DNA from: Patescibacteria group bacterium
GTDB lineage: Bacteria > Patescibacteriota > Minisyncoccia > Phycocordibacterales > UBA6065
Direction of reading: 5' to 3'
NCBI GenBank assembly: GCA_028866595.1
Contig: JAGWHV010000022.1
Location: 1 to 12,171, forward strand
Length of the DNA: 12,171 nucleotides
Under the pieces are notes generated by a model, which ran no database searches, had not been told where the DNA came from, and saw only the letters and a list, made by a program, of their open reading frames with translations. Each line of letters starts with the position of its first letter. Positions within the stretch are counted from its first letter, which is position 1. Both the position numbers and the translations under genes were made by a program. Positions 6,047-12,171 of the stretch are shown piece after piece.

Positions 6047-8308
6047 ATGTATCTCAAATCTCTCGAGCTTTCCGGTTTCAAATCTTTTGCCAAGAAAAGC
6101 ACCCTCGAATTCAACGACCGGGTGACGGCGATCGTCGGGCCGAACGGCTCGGGCAAGTCGAATGTCGCCGAGGCGTTTCGCTTTGTCCTCGGCGAGCAAT
6201 CGATCAAATCCATGCGCGGCACACGCACGGAAGATCTCATCTTTAATGGCGGCGAATCGTCGCCGCGAGCTAATCGCGCCTCGGTCAAGCTCGTCTTCGA
6301 CAATGCGCCGCATGGCGGAACAGGCGGCCGCCTTCTCAACATCGATTTCGACGAAGTCGCGATCGAGCGCGTCATCCATCGAGACTCGCTCTCGGAATAT
6401 TTCATAAACGGCAGCCATGTCCGTCTCCGCGATATCGTCGAGCTCCTCTCCGGCGCTCACATCGGCGCATCCGGTCATCACATCATCTCTCAAGGCGAAG
6501 CCGACCGCATCCTCAACGCCAATGTCCGCGAGCGACGCGAGATGGTCGAAGACGCTCTCGGTCTCAAGATATATCAATACAAGCGCGAAGAGAGCGAGCG
6601 CAAGCTCGGGCGCACCCGCGAGAACATGGACAAAGTCGAATCCTTGCGCAAAGAGATCGCTCCGCATATCAAATTCCTCAAAAAACAAGTCGAGCGGGTA
6701 GAGAAGACCATCGCCCTCCGCGAAGAGTTAAGGAATATCTATAAAGAGTATCTCGCTCGCGAGTCGCGCTATCTCGACCAGGCAGAGAAAACCCTCGCTC
6801 TCGAAGGCGCTGCTCCGAAGCGCGACCTTGAACGCCTTGATCGCGAGCTCGCCCAGGCCAAGAAGGTTCTCGAAGCCTCTCATCACAGAGATGCCCGCTC
6901 GGCCGAGCTCATATCCCTCGAAGCCAAGCTCAAATCTGCCCGCGAGGCTCGCGATGAAGCCAGCCGATCCGTCGGTCGCATCGAAGGCGAGGTCGGCTCG
7001 CTTGAAAAGATGCTTGGCCGCGAGAAGGCGAGCGCCGCCGCCCTGGCCGCAACCGTAGAGTATTCAAAAGTAAAGACGCTCGTCGACAAAGTTGACGAGC
7101 TCCTCGGCGATATGACTGCCGTGCCAAAAATCCGCGAGCTCCTCCGCGGTTTCCTTGCTTCGATAAAAGATTCAAAATCCGAGAATAGGGCGTCCGAGAT
7201 CGAGAAAGAGCTCGTCCTCCTCCAGAGTCGTAAAAAAGAAGCCGATCATGAGATAAAGACCAGAGAGTCGGAACTTTCTACGCTTTCCGATAAATATACC
7301 GCTCTTCAAAAAGAGATCGAAAAAGAAAAAGACAGCTCGCGCGATGCCGAAAAGGCGATGTTCCGCATCATGGCCGAAGAGAACGAGGTTCGCGGCCGGC
7401 TCTCCGTCATCCGTCTCCGCGAAGACAAGCTCAAGCTCGAGCGCGAGGATTTCAAGCGCGAGCTTGGCGAGGGCGCCGGGCTCATCGGCCGCGAGATCAC
7501 TTCGTATGAGACTGCTGGAGAATATCCGGCGGAAGAGCGTCGCGCCCAGGAAGAACGCCGCCGAGAAATCGAAAAGATCAAAGTCCGTCTCGAGGATCAG
7601 GGCGGCGTCTCGCCAGACGATGTCATGAAGGAATTCAAAGAGACTTCCGAGCGTGACGAATTCCTCGCTCGCGAGCTCGTCGACCTTGAAAGGTCGGCCG
7701 AATCGCTCACTAATCTCATCAAGGAGCTCGAAGAGAAGCTCGACACACTCTTCTCCGAAGGCATTGCCAAGATAAACAAGCAGTTCAAAGAATTCTTCGC
7801 TCTCATGTTCGGCGGCGGCGAAGCGTCTCTCACCGTCACCAGGGAGAAGAAGCGCAAGCGCGGCGGCGCGGCCCTCTCCGACGAGGAGATGGCGCAAATT
7901 GGATTGGCAGAGGGCATTGAGGCGTCCGAAGAACCCGAGGAGGAAGAGACCGAGCTCGGCGTCGGCATCCACGTCAATCTGCCGCGCAAAAAAATCAAAG
8001 CCCTCGAGATGCTCTCCGGCGGCGAGCGCGCTCTCACCTCGATCGCGCTCCTATTCGCCATATCGCAGGTCAATCCGCCGCCCTTCATCATCCTCGACGA
8101 GACGGACGCCGCTCTCGACGAAGCCAATTCGAAAAAATACGGCGACATGGTCGAGAACCTTTCCAAGCATTCCCAGCTCATCGTCATCACCCATAACCGC
8201 GAGACGATGTCGCGCGCTGGCGTGCTCTACGGCGTAACCATGGGCAGGGAAGGATTCTCAAAACTGCTCTCGATCGCTTTTAACGAAGCGGTGGCAGTTG
8301 CGAAATAG
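6047..8308 (+). CDS. smc: SMC chromosome-condensation ATPase, half-length, no canonical hinge
   Basis: ATPase of the SMC complex that loops and organises the chromosome. Head motifs are complete: Walker A GPNGSGKS (31-38), Q149 in SQGEAD, signature LSGGE (656-660), Walker B FIILDET (680-686, D684/E685), D-loop DAALD (687-691), switch H716. The protein has 753 residues against roughly 1150-1190 for typical bacterial SMC. The coiled-coil arms run about 165-335 and 381-565, around half the usual length. Where a hinge of roughly 150 residues with conserved glycines should be, only about 45 residues (335-380) occur, with no Cys-x-x-Cys hook. The second arm keeps the head-proximal GGVSPDDV-type joint (519-526). 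An acidic/basic insertion (601-637, KKRKRGG then an EEPEEEETE stretch) precedes the signature motif. No scpA or scpB lies in the window. A RecN/SbcC-type ATPase is less likely because the N- and C-head sequences are SMC-like. Confidence 0.92.
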   Translation: MYLKSLELSGFKSFAKKSTLEFNDRVTAIVGPNGSGKSNVAEAFRFVLGEQSIKSMRGTRTEDLIFNGGESSPRANRASVKLVFDNAPHGGTGGRLLNIDFDEVAIERVIHRDSLSEYFINGSHVRLRDIVELLSGAHIGASGHHIISQGEADRILNANVRERREMVEDALGLKIYQYKREESERKLGRTRENMDKVESLRKEIAPHIKFLKKQVERVEKTIALREELRNIYKEYLARESRYLDQAEKTLALEGAAPKRDLERLDRELAQAKKVLEASHHRDARSAELISLEAKLKSAREARDEASRSVGRIEGEVGSLEKMLGREKASAAALAATVEYSKVKTLVDKVDELLGDMTAVPKIRELLRGFLASIKDSKSENRASEIEKELVLLQSRKKEADHEIKTRESELSTLSDKYTALQKEIEKEKDSSRDAEKAMFRIMAEENEVRGRLSVIRLREDKLKLEREDFKRELGEGAGLIGREITSYETAGEYPAEERRAQEERRREIEKIKVRLEDQGGVSPDDVMKEFKETSERDEFLARELVDLERSAESLTNLIKELEEKLDTLFSEGIAKINKQFKEFFALMFGGGEASLTVTREKKRKRGGAALSDEEMAQIGLAEGIEASEEPEEEETELGVGIHVNLPRKKIKALEMLSGGERALTSIALLFAISQVNPPPFIILDETDAALDEANSKKYGDMVENLSKHSQLIVITHNRETMSRAGVLYGVTMGREGFSKLLSIAFNEAVAVAK

Positions 8309-8312
8309 ATTC

Positions 8313-8340
8313 TTGCAAAACGCTGCGCGGAGGGTAGACT
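8313..8340 (+). promoter_or_regulatory. Promoter of the 8351-8919 gene pair
   Basis: TTGCAA (8313-8318), a 16-bp spacer and TAGACT (8335-8340). The predicted start, about 8347, is 4 nt from the ATG. It begins 4 bases after the smc stop, so the pair may also receive smc read-through; no terminator is seen between them. Confidence 0.55.
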
Positions 8341-8350
8341 TGACCGCGGT

Positions 8351-8680
8351 ATGCATATCGACATTCCTTTCAAAGCCGTTGCGATAGGCGAGCTTTTCGA
8401 GTGCAAGCACGGCAAAGTCCCATTCACTGGTTCAAAGATCTACCCCAGATGCGAGTGGATCCAGACGAGCTATGGGGGACTGGCTGAAGCGGTCGAAGTC
8501 AACGCGACGGTGCCAACCGGCTTCGTCTCAGTGTCGCCGGAGACGGTTGTTACCGTCAACCGAACCAACGAACAGATCCGACACCCTCCGCGACCGGGTG
8601 AAGAATATCTTGTCTACGATCGTCGCCTCGCTATGGAATACATTCGCGGCGATCATGACGACGAGCTCCTTGAGCCATGA
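8351..8680 (+). CDS. Hypothetical protein, first of an overlapping pair
   Basis: A 109-residue protein of no family I can name. It has no signal peptide or membrane segment. The pattern FKAVAIGELFEC near the start, many short alternating hydrophobic stretches (GFVSVSPETVVTVN) and few long helices suggest a small beta-rich fold. The C-terminus is acidic (GDHDDELLEP). Two cysteines (in FECKHG and PRCEW) are present. Its stop overlaps the next gene's start (ATGA, 8677-8680), implying translational coupling. The opening resembles FSYLPLGAKFWYG of the next protein, so the two may be diverged copies of one fold (inference). The codon mix is slightly less biased to CTC/GCC than the surrounding housekeeping genes. 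Confidence 0.75.
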   Translation: MHIDIPFKAVAIGELFECKHGKVPFTGSKIYPRCEWIQTSYGGLAEAVEVNATVPTGFVSVSPETVVTVNRTNEQIRHPPRPGEEYLVYDRRLAMEYIRGDHDDELLEP

Positions 8681-8919
8681 GTGCGCCGAAAGGCAAGGTG
8701 AGGCGGACGCGATTCTCATACCTGCCGCTCGGGGCGAAATTCTGGTACGGCGACCCGCCGACGCTTCACACGAAAGTCTCGATCGTCGTGCGCAAGCCGC
8801 TCGGTCTCACGACCGTCACGAAGTCGTTGAGGTACAACGCCCAATCGGCTGAAGGCCACACGAATATCCTCGGGAGCGAAATCGTCGCGGTTTCCCTCGA
8901 GCAAGAACGAAACGATTGA
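8677..8919 (+). CDS. Hypothetical protein, second of an overlapping pair
   Basis: An 80-residue basic protein of unknown family. It begins inside the stop of the upstream gene (ATGA overlap) and ends two bases before a strong terminator, which supports it as a real gene. After a basic start (PKGKVRRTRF) comes LPLGAKFWYGD, then alternating beta-like segments (KVSIVVRK, LTTVTKSLRY, GSEIVAVSLE). There are no cysteines, signal peptide or membrane segment. A small beta-barrel is plausible from the strand pattern, but no function can be assigned. Confidence 0.7.
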   Translation: MSAPKGKVRRTRFSYLPLGAKFWYGDPPTLHTKVSIVVRKPLGLTTVTKSLRYNAQSAEGHTNILGSEIVAVSLEQERND

Positions 8920-8920
8920 G

Positions 8921-8943
8921 AGAAGGCAAAAGCCTTCTTTTTT
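8921..8943 (+). terminator. Intrinsic terminator after the small gene pair
   Basis: AGAAGGC (8921-8927) pairs with GCCTTCT (8932-8938) around an AAAA loop, followed by a T run to 8943. It lies in the convergent gap before the RNase R stop at 8973. On the minus strand the stem lacks a good T-tract, so it is a poor terminator for rnr; none better is visible for that gene. Confidence 0.88.
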
Positions 8944-8972
8944 ATATCTACTTTCGCTTGCCGCGCGAGCGT

Positions 8973-10931
8973 CTACGCGAGCGCGTAATCGAGCGTGCGC
9001 CTTTCCATATCGGCGGCGAGGACTTTGAATCGAACGGCGTCGCCGAGGCTGTATTTTTTGCCCGTTTTCTCGCCTACGACGGCATAGGCTTTTTCGTTAA
9101 AGATGTAGTAATCGTCAGTCATGTCTTTGAGCTTGACCATGCCCTCGCATTTGGTCTCTTTGTCCTCGACGTATATGCCCCATTCGGTGACGCCAGTGAT
9201 GGTGCCGTCGAACGCCTGGCCGATTCGCTCGCTCATGTATTCGACTTGCTTGTATTTGATAGAGGCGCGCTCGGCCTCGGCAGCGCGAATCTCTTTCTCC
9301 GAATTATCCTCGGCGATTTTTTGGTATTTGGTCATCTCGCCTCGGGCGATTTTGCCGCGCGTGAGCTCGCGATAGAGCAGACGATGAACGATGAGGTCGG
9401 CGTAGCGGCGGATAGGGGACGTGAAGTGCGTGTAGTATTCGAACGCCAATCCATAATGGCCGATATTCTGGGTCGAATAGACGGCTTTGGCCATCGAACG
9501 GATGGCGGCCGTCTTGATGAGCGACTCTTCCGTCGTGCCCTCGATTTGCTTGAACAAGGCTTTCAGGTCTTTGACGGCGACGCCTTTTTTCGTGACGGGC
9601 AGGTGATAGCCCATCGCCCGGACGAGGATAGCGAGGTTGTCGATCTTTTCCATGACGGGCATGTCGTGGATGCGATACAGGAATGCCCCCTGGTTCTTCT
9701 CGGCGGCCTGCGCCATGAAATGGGCGACTTCGCGGTTCGAGAGGAGCATGAATTCCTCGACGAGTTTGTGGGCGTCTTTACGCGTCTTTTTGTAGACGCG
9801 GATCGGTTTGCCCGTTCGATCGAGCTCGAATTTGACCTCGTCCGTCTCGAAGTCTATCGCTCCGGACGCTTCTTTCGCGGCGCGGAGGATCTTGGCGATG
9901 GCGTTCAGCTTCAAAAGCTCTTTCGTATATTCCTCGGATTTTCCTTCGATCACGTCCTGGGCGCCTTCATAGGTAAAGCGCTTCCACGACTTGATGATCG
10001 TCTTGCCGAACCAGCGATCGAGGATCTCGGCTTTATCATTGATGATAAAGACAGACGAGAACGTCAATTTCTCCTCATTCGGATTGAGAGAGCAGAGGTC
10101 GTTCGAGAGTATCTCTGGCAGCATCGGAATGGTCCTATCGACGAGATAGACGGACATGCCGCGCTCGCGGGCTTCGCGGTCGAGAGCGGTGCCCTCGCGG
10201 ACATAGTGAGAGACGTCCGCTATGTGTACGCCGATCTCATACGTGCCGTCGGGCAGGAATTTCATCGATATGGCATCGTCAAAGTCCTTGGCGTCGGCGG
10301 GATCGATCGTGAACGTCGGCGTGGCGCTGAAATCCCGGCGCTTGGCGCGCTCCTCGGGAGATATGATCTTCTCCGTCCGGCCGATCTCTTCTGCCTCGCG
10401 GACGACAGCCTCGGGAAAATCGTATGCCAAGCCGCGCTCGAGGACGATCGCTCGCATCTCGGCATTGTGCTCGCCATGGCGGCCGATGACTTCGAGGATT
10501 TTGCCGACAGGGTAGCCGGCCTTCTCATCCCACTCGGTTATCTCGACGTAGACTTTGTCGCCGGCGTGGGCCGCCGCGGTCGTGCCCGGATCGCGAGCGT
10601 CTTTGGCGACGAAGATGTCTTTGTACAGGCGCTTATCGTCAGGCACGAGGGCAAAGCCTTTGCCCGCGTCCTCGAGCACGCCGACGTATCGCATTTTGGC
10701 GCGCTTTATGATGCGGACGACTTCGGCGAGCTCTCGGCCGAATCGGCTCTTTTTATGGAGAGGCTTTACCTCGACCTCGTCGTGGTGAAGGGCGGTATGG
10801 AGGCACTCCGTGGCGATCTCGTAATCTTCGGCGTCTTTATTCGCCGGATCCTCGATGAAGCCCGTGCCTTTCGAGTTTACGCTCAGTACGCCCGTGAATG
10901 TCGAGCCTTTTCCGCCTTTTTCTGATTTCAT
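8973..10931 (-). CDS. rnr: Ribonuclease R (RNB-family 3'-5' exoribonuclease)
   Basis: Processive 3'-5' exoribonuclease for structured and damaged RNA. It has 652 residues, shorter than E. coli RNase R (about 800) because the N-terminal helix-turn-helix extension and the long basic C-terminal tail are missing. Cold-shock/OB domains occupy about 10-75 and 80-150. The RNB catalytic domain has TIDPADAKDFDDAIS (208-222) with D210, D216, D218 and D219, spaced as RNase II D201, D207, D209 and D210, plus HIADVSHYV and HFTSPIRRYADLIVHRLL (502-519). The C-terminal S1 domain spans about 570-650 (FDGTITGVTEWGIYVED). RNase R is preferred over RNase II because of this domain set and the basic RNB region, though the families overlap. 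An extended -10 lies directly before the ATG at 10931; the gene is divergent from bS16. Confidence 0.95.
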   Translation of the reverse strand: MKSEKGGKGSTFTGVLSVNSKGTGFIEDPANKDAEDYEIATECLHTALHHDEVEVKPLHKKSRFGRELAEVVRIIKRAKMRYVGVLEDAGKGFALVPDDKRLYKDIFVAKDARDPGTTAAAHAGDKVYVEITEWDEKAGYPVGKILEVIGRHGEHNAEMRAIVLERGLAYDFPEAVVREAEEIGRTEKIISPEERAKRRDFSATPTFTIDPADAKDFDDAISMKFLPDGTYEIGVHIADVSHYVREGTALDREARERGMSVYLVDRTIPMLPEILSNDLCSLNPNEEKLTFSSVFIINDKAEILDRWFGKTIIKSWKRFTYEGAQDVIEGKSEEYTKELLKLNAIAKILRAAKEASGAIDFETDEVKFELDRTGKPIRVYKKTRKDAHKLVEEFMLLSNREVAHFMAQAAEKNQGAFLYRIHDMPVMEKIDNLAILVRAMGYHLPVTKKGVAVKDLKALFKQIEGTTEESLIKTAAIRSMAKAVYSTQNIGHYGLAFEYYTHFTSPIRRYADLIVHRLLYRELTRGKIARGEMTKYQKIAEDNSEKEIRAAEAERASIKYKQVEYMSERIGQAFDGTITGVTEWGIYVEDKETKCEGMVKLKDMTDDYYIFNEKAYAVVGEKTGKKYSLGDAVRFKVLAADMERRTLDYALA

Positions 10932-10938
10932 GAGGACA

Positions 10939-10950
10939 ACTATAGCAGAA
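10939..10950 (-). promoter_or_regulatory. rnr extended -10 promoter
   Basis: The minus strand reads TTCTGCTATAGT, matching the rpmF box (TTCTGGTATAGT) at 11 of 12 positions. The predicted start, about 10932, is one base before the ATG, so the message is effectively leaderless. The region is shared with the divergent bS16 promoter. Confidence 0.7.
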
Positions 10951-10960
10951 AGCGGAAAAA

Positions 10961-10989
10961 TTGACGATTTTCAGGGCTTCTGCTAGTAT
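10961..10989 (+). promoter_or_regulatory. rpsP promoter
   Basis: TTGACG (10961-10966), a 17-bp spacer and TAGTAT (10984-10989) with an extended TG (TTCTGCTAGTAT). The predicted start, about 10996, is 2 nt from the ATG. AGGGCTTCTG (10973-10982) is shared with the bL32 promoter. It has the best -35/-10 pair in the window. Confidence 0.8.
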
Positions 10990-10997
10990 CTCAGTCT

Positions 10998-11405
10998 ATG
11001 TTGAAGATTCGACTCCAGCGCGTCGGCCGCGTCAATATCCCGACATTCCGCGTCGTTGTGACGGATTCTAAGAACTCGACCAAATCGGGCCGCTCGCTCG
11101 AGACCATCGGCTCGTATGATCCGGTGAACGACGTCAAAGAGCTCGACGCCGATCGCGCCAAATACTGGATCTCCCAGGGCGCCCAGCCTTCCGATACCGT
11201 CCATAACTGGCTTATCGACAAGAAAGTCATCCCTGGCAAGAAAGTCAACGCTTTGCCTAAAAAGAAGCCGATAAAGAAAGAAGGCGAAGCGAAAGCGGAA
11301 GGCGCCGCTCCGGTCGCTCCGACTGCTCCCGCTTCGTCTGCCGCTCCTGCCGCCGAGGCCCCGAAAGCCGAAGCGCCGGCCTCGAACGAAGCCCCGAAAG
11401 CATAA
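10998..11405 (+). CDS. rpsP: Small-subunit ribosomal protein bS16 with Ala/Pro-rich tail
   Basis: 30S assembly protein. The first 80 residues are a normal bS16: MLKIRLQRVGR, the FRVVVTDS strand, LETIGSYDP, the helix starting DRAKYWISQGAQPSDTVHNWL. Typical bS16 ends near residue 80-90; this one continues to 135. The extension starts Lys-rich (KKVNALPKKKPIKKEG, 81-96) and then becomes a low-complexity Ala/Pro/Glu tail (97-135) built from EAPKA-like units, probably disordered. Extended bS16 tails occur in some bacteria, so this is not evidence of error, and the downstream terminator right after the stop supports the full length. The gene is divergent from rnr and followed by khpA, in keeping with the common bacterial rpsP-khpA pairing. 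Confidence 0.95.
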   Translation: MLKIRLQRVGRVNIPTFRVVVTDSKNSTKSGRSLETIGSYDPVNDVKELDADRAKYWISQGAQPSDTVHNWLIDKKVIPGKKVNALPKKKPIKKEGEAKAEGAAPVAPTAPASSAAPAAEAPKAEAPASNEAPKA

Positions 11406-11423
11406 TCTGGCTTGCTCGCAGAG

Positions 11424-11452
11424 AACCGCCGCTACCCACAGCGGCGGTTTTC
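11424..11452 (+). terminator. Intrinsic terminator after rpsP
   Basis: AACCGCCGC (11424-11432) pairs with GCGGCGGTT (11441-11449) around an 8-base loop, followed by TTTT (11448-11451). It separates rpsP from khpA, or attenuates read-through into it. Confidence 0.88.
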
Positions 11453-11459
11453 CTTATCA

Positions 11460-11489
11460 TTGACAAGGTGATACCATATTTGGTAGAGC
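11460..11489 (+). promoter_or_regulatory. khpA promoter with internal inverted repeats
   Basis: A perfect -35 TTGACA (11460-11465), an 18-bp spacer and a weak TAGAGC (11484-11489) preceded by TG give a start near 11496 and a leader of about 32 nt. The spacer holds TACCA/TGGTA (11472-11476, 11481-11485), and GAGCG/CGCTC follows (11486-11490, 11496-11500). A second -10-like TATATC (11504-11509) is closer to the gene. Which box is used is uncertain. Confidence 0.4.
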
Positions 11490-11527
11490 GAAATGCGCTC
11501 GATTATATCCCGATAACTACAAGAATA

Positions 11528-11839
11528 ATGGAAGCTGACGCAAAATTTCTCGACTTTCTCGTAAAAGCGCTCGTGGAAAATCCTAATGACGTGAAGATCA
11601 ATCGCACCGTCGACGAGATGGGCGTGCTCCTCACGCTCGACGTCAATCCGGCGGATATGGGCAAGATCATCGGTCGCGAGGGCAACACCGCCAAAGCGAT
11701 TCGTACCCTCCTCCGCATCGTCGGCATGAAAAACAATTCGCGCGTCAATCTCAAGATAAGCGAACCGGCGGGCGGCGCCCCAAAAGAGACGAAAGTCTCC
11801 AAGACCGTCGACGAAGCGATGGCGGACCTTAATCTCTAA
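11528..11839 (+). CDS. khpA: KH-domain RNA-binding protein KhpA
   Basis: Small single-KH RNA-binding protein; in Firmicutes, KhpA works with KhpB in RNA binding and cell elongation. From ATG 11528 the product has 103 residues: MEADAKFLDFLVKALVENPN, then PADMGKIIGREGNTAKAIRT (41-60) with the KH GxxG loop as GREG (49-52), and RVNLKISEP completing the fold near residue 80. The C-terminal 20 or so residues are a short charged tail. The start at 11528 fits the family N-terminus. A GTG at 11468 is in frame but would add 20 unconserved residues covering promoter-like sequence. It sits after rpsP, as in many bacteria where khpA lies in the rpsP-rimM-trmD cluster; rimM and trmD are not next to it here. 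Confidence 0.92.
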   Translation: MEADAKFLDFLVKALVENPNDVKINRTVDEMGVLLTLDVNPADMGKIIGREGNTAKAIRTLLRIVGMKNNSRVNLKISEPAGGAPKETKVSKTVDEAMADLNL

Positions 11840-11848
11840 TATACGAAC

Positions 11849-12171
11849 ATGGATACCAAAAAGGCGCCGGTCGTGCCAGGGCTGATAGCTCTCGCTATCA
11901 TCGTGGCCGCTGGTGCTTTTTGGTATGCACACAGAAGTCCCGTCGCGTCCGTCAGTCAGCCGTCGGTCGCGATGACCGCAACGACCTCCCCGACCGAGGA
12001 GACTCTCGATCCCGCCTCTGTGAGTAATCTTGAAGCCGTTAAGGCTGCATTCGACACGAATGCCCAAAGCGCTCACTACTATACGATCGACTTCACCAAC
12101 GTCGCGAAGATCTCATATGAAGGCCGAGACATGTATCTCGGCAATCTCCAGGATACCTACGGCAATGGCAT
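11849..12171 (+). CDS. Membrane-anchored or secreted hypothetical protein, 3'-truncated
   Basis: I translated from ATG 11849, 9 bases after the khpA stop; the frame is open for 107 codons to the right edge. The start MDTKKAPVVPG is followed by one hydrophobic segment (about residues 10-26, LIALAIIVAAGAFWY), then AHRSP and a Ser/Thr/Pro-rich linker (about 30-55). This is a short cytosolic N-terminus, a transmembrane anchor or uncleaved signal, and an exported domain starting around residue 60 (AHYYTIDFTNVAKISYEG). No lipobox Cys is seen. The family is not recognised because most of the protein is missing. TAATAT (11837-11842) at the khpA end would give a transcript starting at the ATG, but no -35 is clear; co-transcription with khpA is equally possible. 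Confidence 0.75.
   Translation, partial: MDTKKAPVVPGLIALAIIVAAGAFWYAHRSPVASVSQPSVAMTATTSPTEETLDPASVSNLEAVKAAFDTNAQSAHYYTIDFTNVAKISYEGRDMYLGNLQDTYGNG

Noticed and set aside
5180..8919. Possible UGA recoding (Gracilibacteria/SR1 code)
   Set aside because: TGA ends the NusB-Nudix gene and both small genes at sensible positions, followed by terminators or new starts; no in-frame TGA interrupts the conserved proteins.
8916..10925. A 669-codon open frame on plus opposite rnr
   Set aside because: It lies antisense to a clearly conserved RNase R, has no recognisable domain, and its openness follows from strong codon bias in rnr leaving few stop triplets on the opposite strand.
11468..11527. Upstream GTG start for KhpA
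   Set aside because: The added 20 residues are not typical of KhpA and coincide with the promoter region; ATG 11528 gives the normal N-terminus.
11432..12076. A 214-codon minus-strand open frame across khpA and the last gene
   Set aside because: It is antisense to KhpA and to a frame with a clear membrane anchor, and spans a terminator and promoter; no domain is recognised.

Overview
The window looks like ordinary chromosome from a small-genome bacterium, most likely a Patescibacteria (CPR) member. This is inferred from family features, not proven: very short intergenic gaps, a bL32 without zinc-binding cysteines, a strongly shortened SMC, a compact RNase R, and a housekeeping order of bL32, NusB, RNase III, SMC. 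TGA serves as a normal stop (for example the NusB gene and the two small genes at 8351-8919), so a recoded-UGA lineage is unlikely. No tRNA, rRNA, CRISPR array, insertion sequence or transposase gene was seen.

Layout. 1-2472 (minus) is the 5' 824 codons of DNA polymerase III alpha (dnaE), cut by the left edge. 2473-2642 is a divergent spacer holding an almost complete palindrome with nested hairpins and outward-facing -10 boxes. Then on plus: RNase HII (2643-3233), an unrecognised gene (3243-3800), a terminator, bL32 (3907-4131), a bidirectional terminator, a NusB-Nudix fusion (4256-5182), RNase III (5285-5986), a terminator, a half-length SMC without a normal hinge (6047-8308), and two small overlapping unknown genes (8351-8919) ending in a terminator. 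RNase R (8973-10931) runs on minus, convergent with these and divergent from bS16 (10998-11405). KhpA (11528-11839) and the start of a membrane-anchored unknown protein (11849 to the right edge) follow.

Themes. The genes cover replication and primer removal (DnaE, RNase HII), RNA processing and decay (RNase III, RNase R, NusB, KhpA), ribosome proteins (bL32, bS16) and chromosome organisation (SMC). Nearly every promoter I can read has a -10 box so close to the start codon that the predicted mRNA leader is 0-4 nt, and several share an extended TTCTGNTA... -10. Shine-Dalgarno sequences are mostly absent, which points to leaderless or near-leaderless translation as the usual mode here.

The items most worth a second look are the dnaE/rnhB palindromic promoter element, the hinge-less short SMC, the NusB-Nudix fusion with an altered Nudix box, and the near-leaderless promoter architecture.
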